DNA of 64,000 nucleotides from assembly GCA_028386065.3 (NCBI GenBank), contig JAKUCV010002273.1:1-64000 (forward strand), in the 5' to 3' direction. Each line of letters opens with the position of its first letter. Within the stretch, counting starts at the first letter, position 1. This DNA is from Turnera subulata. Taxonomy: Eukaryota > Streptophyta > Magnoliopsida > Malpighiales > Passifloraceae. Position numbers and translations under genes: made by a program. The notes beneath the pieces were generated by a model. The model had not been told where the DNA came from. It was given only the letters and a program-made list of their open reading frames with translations, and ran no database searches. Below are positions 1 through 10,796 of the stretch, one piece after another.

Positions 1-1110
1 GGAATATTTGCCCAAGACCAGGACAACCTCCATTGGATTTCTGCTCCTTTATTTGTGCGTCTTGGTTTGGTTCTTGATTTGAGAAAATCCAACAAATCAT
101 TTCAAAAGAGAGTGCCACCTTGCAAGGGTCCTTTCCATCCACATGACGTGAGGATTTTGTGGCATTTTGAACAAATGCTCAAAAGCCACAAAGTGGACCT
201 CCCATGCACTATAAATGACGAAGCAAAGGAAGCCGTTGGGGGGGGGGGGCATCAATCACTTCCAATTTTCGGCAGTAGCATAGCTCTTTAGACTAAGAAT
301 TTCACTTTGAATTATTTATTCTTTCCTTGTAACAACTAGTTTATTATTTTAAGTTGTAGATTGAAGTTGGGAACAATTCCAGTGACAAGGTTCCAACGTT
401 GAATCAAGGTTTGAGTTATTAATTAATTTATTTTTATTTTACTTTCCTTGAGTATAAATGATGGCTTCTCTAGCAATTGTTTCTTCTTCAATCATGTCTA
501 GCTAATTTTCTTAATCTAGGATTAGGAGATGATGTTGTCACTATTTTCATGCAAACCTAATTAAAATATTATTTCTTTTAATTATTCTTCTTTGATCCGG
601 TCTTTCATACTTAATTAAGTTAGTTGCCTGATCAACAATTAGCTTAAATCCAAAATAGGAGATTGTTTTGTGACAGCGTCAGTTTCCAATAGAAAAACTT
701 AGACCGGGCTTTAGGAACCGACCCCGGGAGGGGCGTACTTTCTATTGGAGACTTAAAGGTAGAACATAAAGCTCTTAATTTATTTCAACACTGGCAGAAT
801 GGATAGTGGAGATAAGTTAGGAAGGGGTTTTACGGCTTACGGAAGTAGGCTATTGATCTAGTTGAGTTTACCGGTTCTTTCAAAGAAGAGTATTTTTAGG
901 ATTTACTATCAGATCTACACAGGCAGGTCGTGTAGTGACAGAACACGGCTTGGTTGTGTCGCACTTAATTGCATGGAAATTGTGGCAAGGGATTCCCCGA
1001 ACTCCTAGGTGTTTTCTCATCATATATCACATTGTTAATAGTATTTAGCAAAGATCCCTGTGAGACGACCTTGGTACTACAACAACCTGTCTACTTGCAG
1101 GAGACTATCA
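1..1110. other. AT-rich non-coding stretch, possible old Ty3/Gypsy LTR or leader
   Basis: No convincing gene is seen. A TATA-like box (ACTATAAATG) lies near 209. A short perfect inverted repeat (CCAATAGAAA at 686-695, TTTCTATTGG at 739-748) brackets a GC-rich loop. The segment around 1050-1105, with a run reading CCCTGTGAGACGACC and then CTACTTGCAGG, resembles the LTR/leader style of Tat or Athila Gypsy elements. That assignment is inference. The short open frame at 55-291 has no recognisable motif. Confidence 0.3.
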
Positions 1111-1119
1111 CCTCTCCTG

Positions 1120-3719
1120 CAAGTCCTTTTCCCAAGTCTATTCTTTGCCATTCGTTTCTTTTTCTTCTCAATTGCTTTTTGCCGTATCTCTACACCCGCA
1201 CCTTGCCGCCGCCGGTTGAGCCTTTGCATGTGGAGGGGAGTTGACGGTGGAGGCTCGGCTCGCTCGCGAAGGGCTGCTGAGGTGGTCTAGAGGCCGCCTT
1301 CGTCGTCTGCCGGTAAGCCCAGTTCTCGTTTCCTTTTCCTTTGTTCTTCTTGCCCGTGGGCTGTGGGAAACCGATTGATTAATCGGTATTTGTTTTGTGT
1401 TGGTCGGCTGGTGATTTGCAGGCCATGGTGTTTGTTTGGGTCGGCTACAAGTCGTCTTGGAGTCGCCGGAGCTGGATCTGCTGCTGGTGGAGTTTTCCAG
1501 CCTACCGTGGTGGTTTGGGAGCCGGGTGTGCGTGGGTGTTTGTCTCGGTCGACAGTAGTTGTGTAGAGCCGGTGGTGGCGAGTCCTCTCCGGTCAGAGGT
1601 GCTTCACGGCTCGGGTTTGGTGTGCTGTGAACCCGGCTTGGACAGTGGGCAGTCATTCCGGGTAAGGTTACACTGCCGCAATTTGTTTTTAATTCGGGTA
1701 TGATTTTTTTTTCAAACAGTTTCTGTTGGTTGTTGTTGATTTGGTTGTTTTGGGGTTGGCAGAATCGTTTTGGTGTTGTGGAGGAAATTCCGGCAAGGTC
1801 ACCGAAATCCGGCGAAGGCTCGGAAATTTTCCGGCGAAGCTCGGGAATTTTCCAGCGAAGGTTCGGGTTTTGTTCCGGCATTTGACGGTATACTTTGATG
1901 TATAATTTGTACATTCATGGCATGTAATAACTGATGTAGGAATAATTGTTGTATCGGAAATAAAGGATGTTAGTGGAAAACCGGGTGCGGGGTTGTGAGT
2001 GTGTGTAACCGGGAGTTTGCCGACACGGGTAGAACCATAGGCCGGGAATACTTTGACTCGGGCAAAACCCTTAAGTGGAAATTGGACCGAATCGGGCCTA
2101 GGCCCGGTAATGTGATTTGTATAATTGGGTTTGATAACAATTTGGACTTAGATTGTGTTTTAGGCCGGAAACTCGTGAAGAACATAATGAGTGGGCCATA
2201 GGCCCGGGAGCTACTTTTGGACTTAGTTGGGCTTAAGCCAGGTGAACTCTAGATTCCGATACTCGGAGCTTAGGTGAGGGAAACAACTTGACGGGCTTAG
2301 ACCCAGAAATTACATAATTGGCTAACTAGGGACGGTTTTAACTTAGTTGAGCATTATAGTTACATGCATGCACGTTTTTATTGTAATTGTTTGTAATTTG
2401 TTGTGTGTGCCGGTATTCAGGACTGCTAACACCTCGGGAGCTGGAGGATCTGTTTTGGGAAAAGCTCCACAGGACAATCGTCGTTGAGGTGACTTTATAC
2501 GTCTTTTTATGTTTGTATGCATAAGCTTGTTGGATTGGTCTGTTTGAGTTGCATGCCTGTTAGCTAACATGCTGTGATCCGTATTGTGTGCCTATGTCTT
2601 ACTGTTTGCTTTGAGCATGAATTGTTGGATTGTTATGGTGATAACATGTGGTGTGATTTTGGGTAATTTGTGTGATGTGCTGTGGGTCGGAGACCCGGAT
2701 ATTTGACTGAGATGAGAATACACACAACCCTGTTAAATCACGATTCTTGGCACACATAAACTCATAATTTGTGGATAAAGATAATGTACAGTAGAAGATA
2801 GGCTACTGTGTGCTGATGACCGGTTGGTTCAAGCGGGAAGTGATACCCCTCAGGTTTGCATGCGGGATACCATGTGATATGCGGATTTGCATATGGGTCT
2901 GTAATGACCGGTTCTACCTCCCTCCTTCTACCTCCCCCTTTCTACCTCCCTCTTTCTCTCTGTCTCTCTCTCTCTCTTTATGGATATGTTTGGGCTTCGT
3001 GCCTGGTTTTATTTGGGCTTATGCCTGGTTGTCTCATGAGACGGGACCGAGCTCGACACACACAGTAGGGGGCCCTGAATAATAAATTATAATAAGAAAA
3101 ACTTAACACACAACAGATGGAGAATAATGAACTGTTTGCTTGAATGTCTTGGCATGTTAGTACTGGTTGTTGTATGTTTGCTTACTTGTCTTGTATCTCT
3201 TCTTTCCTTTCGGACTTGTTCTGCACACCTACATAATTAGATTTATACTGCTCACTGAGTAGGCGACTCACATAATCGCCAACGTTGTTTTTCAAACTCT
3301 TAGTTAGCGTGCAGTCACTATCTACCCTTCCAGAGTACGGACGTGGTTATCTCAGCAGGCAGCTGTGCCTCTCCTCCCGGTTGGATCCATAGGGCCGACT
3401 TGCATTCCACTTTTACTTTTTCTTTGTTTTTATCTTCATTTTCCGCTGCACTGTATTTTGATGAGATGTCATTTTGATTTAGATTATTTTATTGGCGGGT
3501 TGTCGGGATTTAGTATTGATGATGTATCGGCAGGATGCCGGGTTGATTTGAGGCTTGCTAAGCCGGTTTGATTATGTTCTTTATGACATCTCGGGATTTT
3601 AAAAATTTCTTTCCAGATAATGTTTTGATATTGGATTTTGTGTCCTGGGTTTCAGGGATATTTTGGTAATTTCCTTGTGTTTAAGTATTTTATTGCAAAA
3701 TTGGGACACGGGTGTTTCG
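1120..3719 (+). mobile_element. Tekay-like Ty3/Gypsy LTR, 5' boundary unclear
   Basis: The last 1.1 kb (about 2640-3719) matches block by block the 3' part of the solo LTR at 34780-37902. Shared blocks include CCGGTTGGTTCAAGCGGGAA, a CT-rich microsatellite, TCTCATGAGACGGGACCGAG and a terminal GGGACACGGGTGTTTC. The words CTCACTGAGTAGGCGACTCA near 3250 are typical of long Tekay/Del LTRs. The upstream part (1120-2640) contains a GC-rich leader like that expected downstream of an LTR promoter, but it is not obviously similar to the solo LTR. No 5' TG end or target duplication could be placed, so this may be a truncated or chimeric LTR. Confidence 0.55.
2949..2979. repeat. CT-rich microsatellite in LTR
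   Basis: CT repeat in the Tekay-like LTR. A counterpart lies at about 37297-37321 in the solo LTR, so the tract is part of the family sequence and not a new expansion. Confidence 0.7.
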
Positions 3720-3721
3720 TT

Positions 3722-4245
3722 TTCTGTAAGAGAGAGGTGGAAACGAGGTCATCTGTTTATACATTGTCCAAGCATTTGGAGGGTATGATCGAAATTATGT
3801 TGGTGGTGGGGGGTTTTTTGTTGTGTGCCGGAGTCCTTAGAAGATGTGTTTATGCAGTGATTTCACTTCGCAGGGCCGGTGAGGGCACGATCTCAATGGA
3901 TGGTGATTTGGTATGCTACCCTGTGGAGCATTTGGCTGTGTAGGAATAAAATTGTTTTTGAAAACCAGGAGGTAGAGTGGGATAAGTTATTTGATCTTAT
4001 CCTTTTACGGTCCTTGGCTTGGATTAAAGCAAAACATCCCTTCTTCCCTTATAGATTTCCAGATCGGGTGCTCTGTGCCGATAGTCTCAAATCGTGGAAT
4101 GGAACATTTATTCGGCTAGCCTATGTATAATATCCTCTTATCAGTGTTTTGTATCATAGCAGTCAATTTTCTGGTGTGATTCTACTCTCCTGTATTGTGG
4201 TATATTTGATCAATTAGCAATAAAATCATCGTTTCATCAAAAAGT
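3722..4245 (+). pseudogene. L1-type LINE ORF2 C-terminal fragment and 3' end
   Basis: Translation from about 3730 to 4130 gives the end of a plant L1 ORF2. It starts with a zf-RVT-like piece (HLFIHCPSIWRV, then KLCWWWG) and continues into the typical tail (WSIWLCRNKIVFEN, then LRSLAWIKAKHPFF), ending at a stop near 4130. A roughly 100-bp 3' UTR follows, rich in short T runs and ending near CATCAAAAAG. Two in-frame stops (after WRV, and before FHFAGPV) and one frameshift near 3757 show it is dead. The left end abuts the 3' end of the LTR, so the LTR insertion or 5' truncation cut it. The family assignment rests on motif recognition only. Confidence 0.75.
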
Positions 4246-5559
4246 TGAGCAAGAGCGAGCCTCTCATGTCCCGAAAAGAAGCATTATCGTTCACAAGTCA
4301 AGCCTATTATCAAATAAGGAGCGAAAGGAACGAACTTAGTTTATGTGCAAATACTGTACAAGTGTATTCTGTCTAGGTCGTTGGGTTTTAAGTGAGATCA
4401 TTGTGACTCCACCAGCTACATCTGGGAATATATCTTGGAATGGCGGTTCTTTGGGAAGCAGTTAATTCGTCTATCCTGGGAATCATCGAATCGATTCTCT
4501 CCAACTGAGTTAAGCAAGTTCAAAGCAATTGGCAAGAATAATCACAAATCATTGGTCATCACTGTCTGGCCAAGGCCACGGCGCAATGTTTACGGCGCAA
4601 CTCTTAAGATCCATTCGGAGAGCGTTCGTCCATTCTCAGTCCCCGTAGGGCTGAGGCGGGGTGCTCACAGAAGGGGTATTTAAAGTTGGAAATGGGAGGA
4701 TAAAAACAAGTATTTTTATTATCTTTTTAAAAAGATAAAGTCAAAGGAGTATTAGATAAAGGAAGATGATATTATGATTATGACAAAGGAAATTATGAAA
4801 AGTAATTTGCAAAACAAATAAATTCAAGTGGAGGTTAGGTATATAGAATAAATATTTACTAGAGGTAAATTTAATATTAAAATTAACTTCCATAACAATA
4901 TCAATATTTTCACCCGTTCTCTCCCTTTATTCTTTTTAACACATCTACTGTTGAGCGTAATAATAACCATAGATCTTTACCAATTACCACTGGTCCTGCA
5001 GGGATGTGAAAGGCAACAATGATACTGTCTTGTTCAATAAAGGTTTCCTCCGGCGCGGTGATGAGGGTTGGATTACCCGCAACCTGTTTTCCTCGGAGCT
5101 GAGACAGCTGGTTCCATGGTTGCTTCAGGTGGATCATTAGGAGGGGACGAGGGGGCTTGTGCAGGCTAGAATTGGGAGGCACATTGAAAGAGGTGGCCGT
5201 TGAGAGAAGACCTTGAGAGCATGAACTGAAAATTTTGACAATATCAAGTATTTTTCTTATGGAACATTTAATACACGTGAAAATTACTGCTGTACAACTT
5301 TTTTTTTTTTTTCTTTAGGCTTTAACAGAAACGTCAAATTGAGGACCATACTATAAAAATGATGATAGCACCTAGGTAAGGTCCATATTTAACACCTCGG
5401 AAAATAGGGTGTATACGTTTTCAAAGGCGGCAAAAAAGAAATTGTAGCCACTCAAACCACGTTTTTTCTTTCAACTATATGTCTATGTAAGGAATCAAGC
5501 CCTGAAAGCCAGAAACCATCTGAAACCCAGAAAGACTTGTCATCTCAGTAACACTATCT
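4246..5559. other. Intergenic region upstream of the P450
   Basis: No gene is supported. 4250-4680 is of mixed composition with no recognised similarity. 4690-4910 is AT-rich. The open frame on the minus strand at 4910-5182 lacks any known motif. A T run lies at about 5299-5312. The last 300 bases presumably hold the P450 promoter. Confidence 0.5.
5345..5358 (+). promoter_or_regulatory. Candidate TATA box for the P450 gene
   Basis: ACTATAAAAATG occurs about 205 bases before the P450 ATG and is the best TATA match nearby. A weaker alternative (AACTATATG at about 5475) would give a shorter leader. The choice between them is inference. Confidence 0.35.
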
Positions 5560-7212
5560 ATGGAGCCATTCCTCCCAGTGCTACTGCTACTCATCACCTT
5601 ACTCTCATTTTTGTTTGCAGTACCAACAGTATGGAGAAAACAGAAAACCATTGCAGGCAAGCCCTTAAAGTTACCTCCAGGTCCATGGCAGATACCCATC
5701 TTGGGAAACATGCATCAGCTGTTGGGTTCTCCAACCCATCATAGGCTCAGAGATTTGGCAAACAAATATGGAGGTCTAATGCACCTTCAGCTAGGAGAAA
5801 TTACAACCTTTGTGGTTTCTTCCCCAGAAATAGCTAAGGAAGTGCTGAAAACCAATGACCTTGCCTTTTCACAGAGACCCTCCACACTGGCTTCAAGCAT
5901 CATGGTTGATGACGGTGCAGACATTGTGTTAGCACCCTACGGGGAATATTGGAGGCAGATGAGAAAGCTTTGCATATTGGAGCTTCTTAGTTCCAAGCGT
6001 GTGCAGTCATTCCGGGCAATTAGAGAAGCAGAGGTGTCTAATATCATTAGATGTGTCTCTTCCGCCGCAGGATCTGTGATCAACCTTAGTGCACTATTGT
6101 CCTCTCTGTCATACGGCGTGACGGCAAGGGCTGCCTTTGGTAACAGTTGCAAAGACCAAGATTCATTTGTATCAGCAGTTGACAAAGCTTTCAAGAAGGC
6201 TGCAATTTTCCCCATCGTTAATTTGTTCCCTTCCAGTAAACTCCTCCGAGTGGTTAGTGGAATACTTCAACCTAAAATGAGGAAACTGCATCATAACGTG
6301 GACTTGATTGTTGAAAGCATCATTAGCGAACATAAAAGATCCAAAGCCACGAAAAAGATTGTAGGGAACGACGAAGCAGACAATGATGATCTTGTTCATG
6401 TGCTTTTGAATCTTAAGGACAATGCTAACGCTGAAATTCCCATATCACACAACAATGTGAAGGGAGTTATCATGGTGAGAATATATGTGACGCTTGTCAA
6501 CATTTGTCTGATAATTAATGTTATGATAAATTAATAACCTCGGTATTGATTCTCATATATATGAGTTGCCAATTGTTTGTGGCAGGATATGTACGTTGGG
6601 GGAGGTGATACTTCAGCAGCAACAGCAGAGTGGGCAATCTCAGAAATGCTAAAGAATCCAAGAACCATGGAAAGAGCACAAGAGGAAGTGAGGAGAGTGT
6701 TCGGGGAGCAAGGCCATGTCATTGAAGCAGGTCTTCCTGAGTTAAAGTACTTGAAGGCAATTGTCAAGGAGACTCTAAGATTACACCCTCCAGTTGCACT
6801 CCTTCCTAGAGAGTGCCGAGAACAATGTGAAATCAACGGATATGACATTCCTGTTAAAGCCAGAATTGTGGTGAATGCATGGGCACTTGGTAGGGATCCT
6901 TACTATTGGACTGAACCCGAATCCTTTCTCCCGGAGAGATTCCTGGACTCCTCTGTGGACTACAAGGGAACCAACTTCGAGTATATTCCATTTGGTGCTG
7001 GAAGGAGGATTTGTCCAGGCATATTGTTCGCTAGGGCAAACGTTGAGCTTCTACTCGCAAAGTTACTCTACCATTTTGACTGGCGACTCCCAGGTGTGAC
7101 AAAAACTGAAGATCTGGATATGACTGAGGAATTCGGGATAACAGTTAGAAGAAAAAATGATCTATGTCTCGTTCCCATACCACACCTGAACGCAGCGTGG
7201 GTCAGCAACTGA
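5560..7212 (+). CDS. Cytochrome P450 monooxygenase, CYP71 clan (CYP71D-like)
   Basis: This is a two-exon gene: exon 1 5560-6474, intron 6475-6585 (GTGAGA...GGCAG, phase 0), exon 2 6586-7212, giving 513 residues, the normal length. The N-terminus is a hydrophobic anchor (about residues 4-22) followed by the proline hinge PPGP (39-42), so it should sit in the ER membrane. Also visible are the I-helix GGGDTS (310-315), the K-helix ExxR in KETLR (E367, R370), PERF (421-424) and the heme loop [10 protein letters not shown] with Cys448. The motif [14 protein letters not shown] is typical of CYP71D and related subfamilies. Such enzymes hydroxylate terpenoids, alkaloids or phenolics with electrons from a P450 reductase; the substrate cannot be read from sequence. 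All catalytic elements are intact and no stops are seen. It is the only plausible functional host gene here and is surrounded by transposons. The family is secure, the subfamily is not. Confidence 0.95.
6475..6585 (+). other. Phase-0 intron of the P450 gene
   Basis: The donor GTGAGA follows the ATG codon of ...KGVIM, and the acceptor TGTGGCAG precedes GATATGTAC (DMYV). The junction falls just before the I-helix, the conserved intron position of A-type plant P450s. The 111-bp intron contains in-frame stops, so it must be removed. Confidence 0.9.
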
Positions 7213-8002
7213 TTTTGGTTGGGCGCATCCCCTCATCGATAAAACTTCTACAGATTATAATGATTGTATAATGGCATGGATCCTATTGGTTCCTTAGATT
7301 GAACAGCTATTACTATCGGGTTCCGATCATTAATTAATTGGGGGATTGAACGTAACGATCTCATAATTAGACCAAGCTTTATTTGAAACTAGCTAATCTA
7401 AAACTAAGGAACGCATGCAATAAAATTTAGAGTAATAGTATTTGTATTGATATGTGATTGATGTCTTTATTAAGAAAACACACATATTGTATATGCATAC
7501 GATCTCAGACCGACTTACCTAGTGTCAAATTTGCCAATACCAATTCAACCTAAAATAGGTTTCGTGACCGCCCAAAATTTGATCGGCCTTCAAATCCCTT
7601 TTAACGAGCTACGTCTACAAAAAAATATTTTATGCTCGCTCTTGGTATCCTTTGCCAACTATATGTCACCTTCAAACTAGCCCGGTCCTTCTTGTCTGAA
7701 AACAGCAAATGCCCGTGTCGCCCTCGCCCATTTGCCCAACGAGTTACTTTCTTTATGGGATAAGTACATCGTAAATCCTAGTGCTTTACATCATTTCTCA
7801 ATTAAGTCCTATAATTGAAAAAATTAAAAAATTGAATCCTAAACCATTTATTAGTGATTCAAATAAGTACTAAACTATTTATTAGTGATTCAAATAAATC
7901 CTAAATTAACTTTCCGTTAATTGTGGTCATTAAGTATATAACTTTCTAATCACTCTAGCACTGTAAAAGAACTATTAAACTCCTATAATTTTAATTTTAC
8001 TT
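7213..8002. other. 3' flank of the P450, intergenic
   Basis: No gene is seen. An AATAAA motif at 7419-7424 could serve as a polyadenylation signal. At 7840-7910 a roughly 35-bp motif (core TTTATTAGTGATTCAAATAA) is repeated twice in tandem. The rest is AT-rich. Confidence 0.5.
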
Positions 8003-8060
8003 AATTAAATTTTTAAATCCAAAAGGACATAAGTATTTTAAAAAATTAAATTCTAAAATT
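8003..8060 (+). repeat. 58-bp direct repeat, copy 1
   Basis: Identical to 8375-8432 (starts AATTAAATTTTTAAATCC). The two copies flank a 314-bp block that holds a plastid atpB-like fragment. Confidence 0.9.
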
Positions 8061-8267
8061 CTAAATTGATTCTTTTCTAGCGATAAGCTCCAATTGCATC
8101 ATTGGAATTCCAAATTCTAACCTTGTGTCAGGACCTACGGGCCAAGGGACTATCGATCTTTCTAGAGCAAGTATTTTATTGAAGGGTAATGCTTAATGAA
8201 AAAAAAAAGAAGTCTGTTTTTTCACGACGAAAAAGAAAGAGTGAATCAATGAAATGTTGCCTGATCC

Positions 8268-8331
8268 CCATTTCTAAGTTCGTAGCTTTCGCAGTAGCTT
8301 CATCAATACTCCCTACTAAATAAAAGGCCTG
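8268..8331 (-). pseudogene. atpB: Plastid atpB-like C-terminal fragment (NUPT candidate)
   Basis: The minus strand encodes QAFYLVGSIDEATAKATNLEM, which closely matches the C-terminal end of the chloroplast ATP synthase beta subunit (the usual form has VGNIDEATAKAMNLEM). The codons also look plastid-like. Upstream and downstream translation does not continue as atpB, so only about 64 bases are homologous. It is a fragment with no function expected. Nuclear transfer from the plastid, possibly by way of mitochondrial DNA, is inferred. Confidence 0.7.
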
Positions 8332-8374
8332 CATTGGATCACGACGGCGGGGGCAAGTCAAAATCGAAAAAGTC

Positions 8375-8432
8375 AATTAAATTTTTAAATCCAAAAGGAC
8401 ATAAGTATTTTAAAAAATTAAATTCTAAAATT
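8375..8432 (+). repeat. 58-bp direct repeat, copy 2
   Basis: Perfect copy of 8003-8060, lying 372 bp downstream. It may reflect filler DNA copied during double-strand-break repair at the site of the atpB-like insertion. Confidence 0.9.
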
Positions 8433-8621
8433 GAAGTAAACTTCAAAAAACGGGATTCCAAGTATAAACCTCTCCATCCAACGGCCATCAGCACGTCGCA
8501 TAGCAACCTTCGACTCGTGCCACCCCGTCCTGGTTTTATTATTTTATTATCATATGCAAGATTTTATGTACGTTCTTATGGTCGCGGTCTTTTTGCACCT
8601 TTGTGAATTCTTACGTTAGAG

Positions 8622-8743
8622 GTTTTTTTTTTTTCCTTTGATTACAAGCCTAAGGGCTACCCAAATTCCCCAACCCTCCCACACCAAGGTTCGAACCCTG
8701 GTGGCCTTGGCCAATGCCAAGGTCTTCATGCCACTGAGCTACA
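8622..8743 (-). mobile_element. tRNA-derived SINE-like element
   Basis: Read on the minus strand there is an A-box (TAGCTCAGTGGC, 8730-8741), about 30 bases of spacer, a B-box (GGTTCGAACC, 8688-8697), a short tail region and an A-rich end (the T run at 8623-8634 on the plus strand). This is the internal RNA polymerase III promoter layout of tRNA-derived SINEs. No clean target duplication was found. It is not a functional tRNA, because no cloverleaf or CCA-side acceptor stem is evident. Confidence 0.65.
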
Positions 8744-9138
8744 CTCGATACTTATCTTCTAGTTTTCTTCAAGCACCTAGTTTTATTTTATTTCAAATGA
8801 TACTAACTCCATTAATATACATGTGCATGCGTACAAGTGTATCTTGATTTTATTTTATTTTGATTATTTATTCTTGTTCTCTCTTTTTTCAAAACCTTAT
8901 GGCATTTTACTTATCCTAATTCCAAAATTTAAAAGGTAAATTGGTACTACTTTTTAAAATTGTTACAGTGAAAAAAGTAGTAAAAATTAGGTGTATAAAC
9001 GACTAAAATATTTAATTGATACCTATTATACATTTTTTTTTTAGAACCTATTATACACTTCAATGGTTGAAATGGTATTAAGAAAAATTAAATGGCCGTA
9101 GTGGTTTACCAACAAAGTTAAAGCGTGTAATATGCATT
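8744..9138. other. AT-rich intergenic stretch
   Basis: Mostly T- and A-rich sequence with no gene, RNA or repeat that I can support. Confidence 0.5.
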
Positions 9139-9494
9139 GTTATCAAACCTGGCCCGGCCGGTTGAACCCGGGTAACTATGGCCCGGAGACAAATCCTGGT
9201 TTTTTACTCTTCCGGGTTGTACCCTCCATAAAACTGGCTATGTCCTAACGGGTTCTCCGGTTTTTCCCATTTTATTGACCCGTTTTTCAGTTTTTTTCGG
9301 GTCTGGAGTCAAATATTTCAAAATTTTGTCTTGGTCAAATGATGATCAAACCTTTGGTTGGACCTTCGCTAAAAAATATTATATATTTTTACTACTAATT
9401 TTAATACCAGTCAGACCCAGTTGAACCCCGATTAGCCTCTTAAGCCTCGACCCGGCCACTGAAACGGGTCATTGTTCGGGCCGGGTATAATAAC
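9139..9494. mobile_element. MITE-like element with GC-rich inverted ends
   Basis: The left end GTTATCAAACCTGGCCCG and the reverse complement of the right end, GTTATTATACCCGGCCCG, match at about 15 of 18 positions. The inside is rich in CCGGTTGAACCCGG-type words and has no open frame. It is about 356 bp long. No convincing target duplication was seen, so the superfamily is open. Confidence 0.55.
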
Positions 9495-9510
9495 CTTGGT
9501 AATATGTAAT

Positions 9511-9976
9511 GGACTAATAAAAAATTTTAACCCTATATTTATCAGTTAGGACATTTTTTATCCCTCACTTCACAAATTCATTTCTTATAATGAAATTTTT
9601 GAAATATTTTTTATTTTTTACGCAATTTTTGCTCGTAAAACGCTGACGTGACAACTTTTTAAATAACATGATCAACAACCAGACCCACATCAACCCAGAC
9701 TCGCCCCAACCCGTGTGTGGGAAAAAAAATAGAGGGGGCGGGGGGGTTCAAGTGGGTGTGGTTCGGGTCAGGATGTCTGGTTCGAAGTGGGACCAATCGT
9801 GAAATGTTTTTTTAAAAATTGACAGGACAGCATTTTCTATGCTGAAATTGGGAGAAAAAATTAAACAAATAAAAAACCTTGAAATTCAACATCGGGATGC
9901 AATATGTGAGTTTTGTAACATAGGGGTGAAAAATATCCTAAAGGGGAAAAATTGGAATGAAAAATGTGATTAGTCC
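9511..9976. mobile_element. Long-TIR MITE, Mutator-like
   Basis: The ends are long inverted repeats: GGACTAAT at 9511 and its complement ATTAGTCC ending at 9976. They continue for about 60 bases with similar blocks (AGGACATTTTTTATCCCTCA against AGGATATTTTTCACCCCTAT). The flanks AATATGTAA and AAAATGTTA agree at 7 of 9 positions, suggesting a decayed 9-bp duplication as made by Mutator-type transposases. No coding capacity is seen. Confidence 0.6.
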
Positions 9977-10796
9977 AAAATGTTATTTAGCCAAGAGTGA
10001 AGATGCACATGTACGTTTTTCTTCTATCAAAAAGCATCCAACTATACTCTCCAACAATTTTGGACATTCTCATCAAATCGTACTTACTGATTTAGAAAAA
10101 AAAAAAAACTTTTGGAGACGTAAGGAGACTTAGTAAAATATTTATGTAAATTGGTTCAACTTCACGTAGCAAAGCCTACCTAAATCCACAGGAAAAGTGC
10201 ACAGTGAGAATTCCAGCCTATTTTTTGTTATGGAAAATTCTTGCCAAATTTTATTAGTATTTTATTTATTGTAATATGTTATATGGGTTCTAAATAAATC
10301 CAAAGTCTTCACCTAAGTGCTTTATTTAAGAAAGACTTTGGAAAAAGTACTAAAAGCCTCCATCCGGCACATCTAATATACTATATAATAGTAGAGCTAT
10401 TCCTCAAGTTGCGCTGCTATTTCAACACGGAGGATTATAAGAAACTGACGTGTGGCATAACAATCTACTGATATGTAGAAAACTACACATAAAAAGATAA
10501 GAAAAATTGGATCCTACATAATATAAAGTTTTATTATAATGCACTTTCCCTTTTGAATATCCCACTAACTCTCTCCCAAAATTCAAGAATGGAAAAGGTA
10601 ATTAATATGGTGCTTCATGAGGAATTAATGTGTCACTTTGAATTCTAATTGATGAGCCAACTTCTAAATTTACTTTGAAGAACTGCCAAATAACAAAACG
10701 GCTAGAAACGGTAACAAAGGGAATTTAAGAGCTTCAAATTACAACAAATTAGATGTAAAAATCAATAGCATTAACACACCTAAATTATGGGAGATC
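9977..10796. other. Non-coding flank left of element A
   Basis: No genes are seen. A start resembling a Helitron 5' end (TCTAATATACTATATAATAG at about 10373) is present, but no matching CTRR hairpin end could be found. The last five bases, AGATC (10792-10796), are the target duplication of element A. Confidence 0.4.

Noticed and set aside
4910..5182. 90-codon minus-strand frame upstream of the P450
   Set aside because: No motif, no clear promoter, and no homology recognised.
7840..7915. Regulatory duplication downstream of the P450
   Set aside because: A two-copy AT-rich tandem repeat without any recognisable binding motif.
8688..8741. Possible tRNA gene
   Set aside because: A- and B-boxes are present but no cloverleaf or acceptor stem forms; the A-tail points to a SINE.
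10373..10796. Possible Helitron
   Set aside because: A TC-type start is seen, but there is no 3' CTRR end with a hairpin and no Rep/helicase coding.
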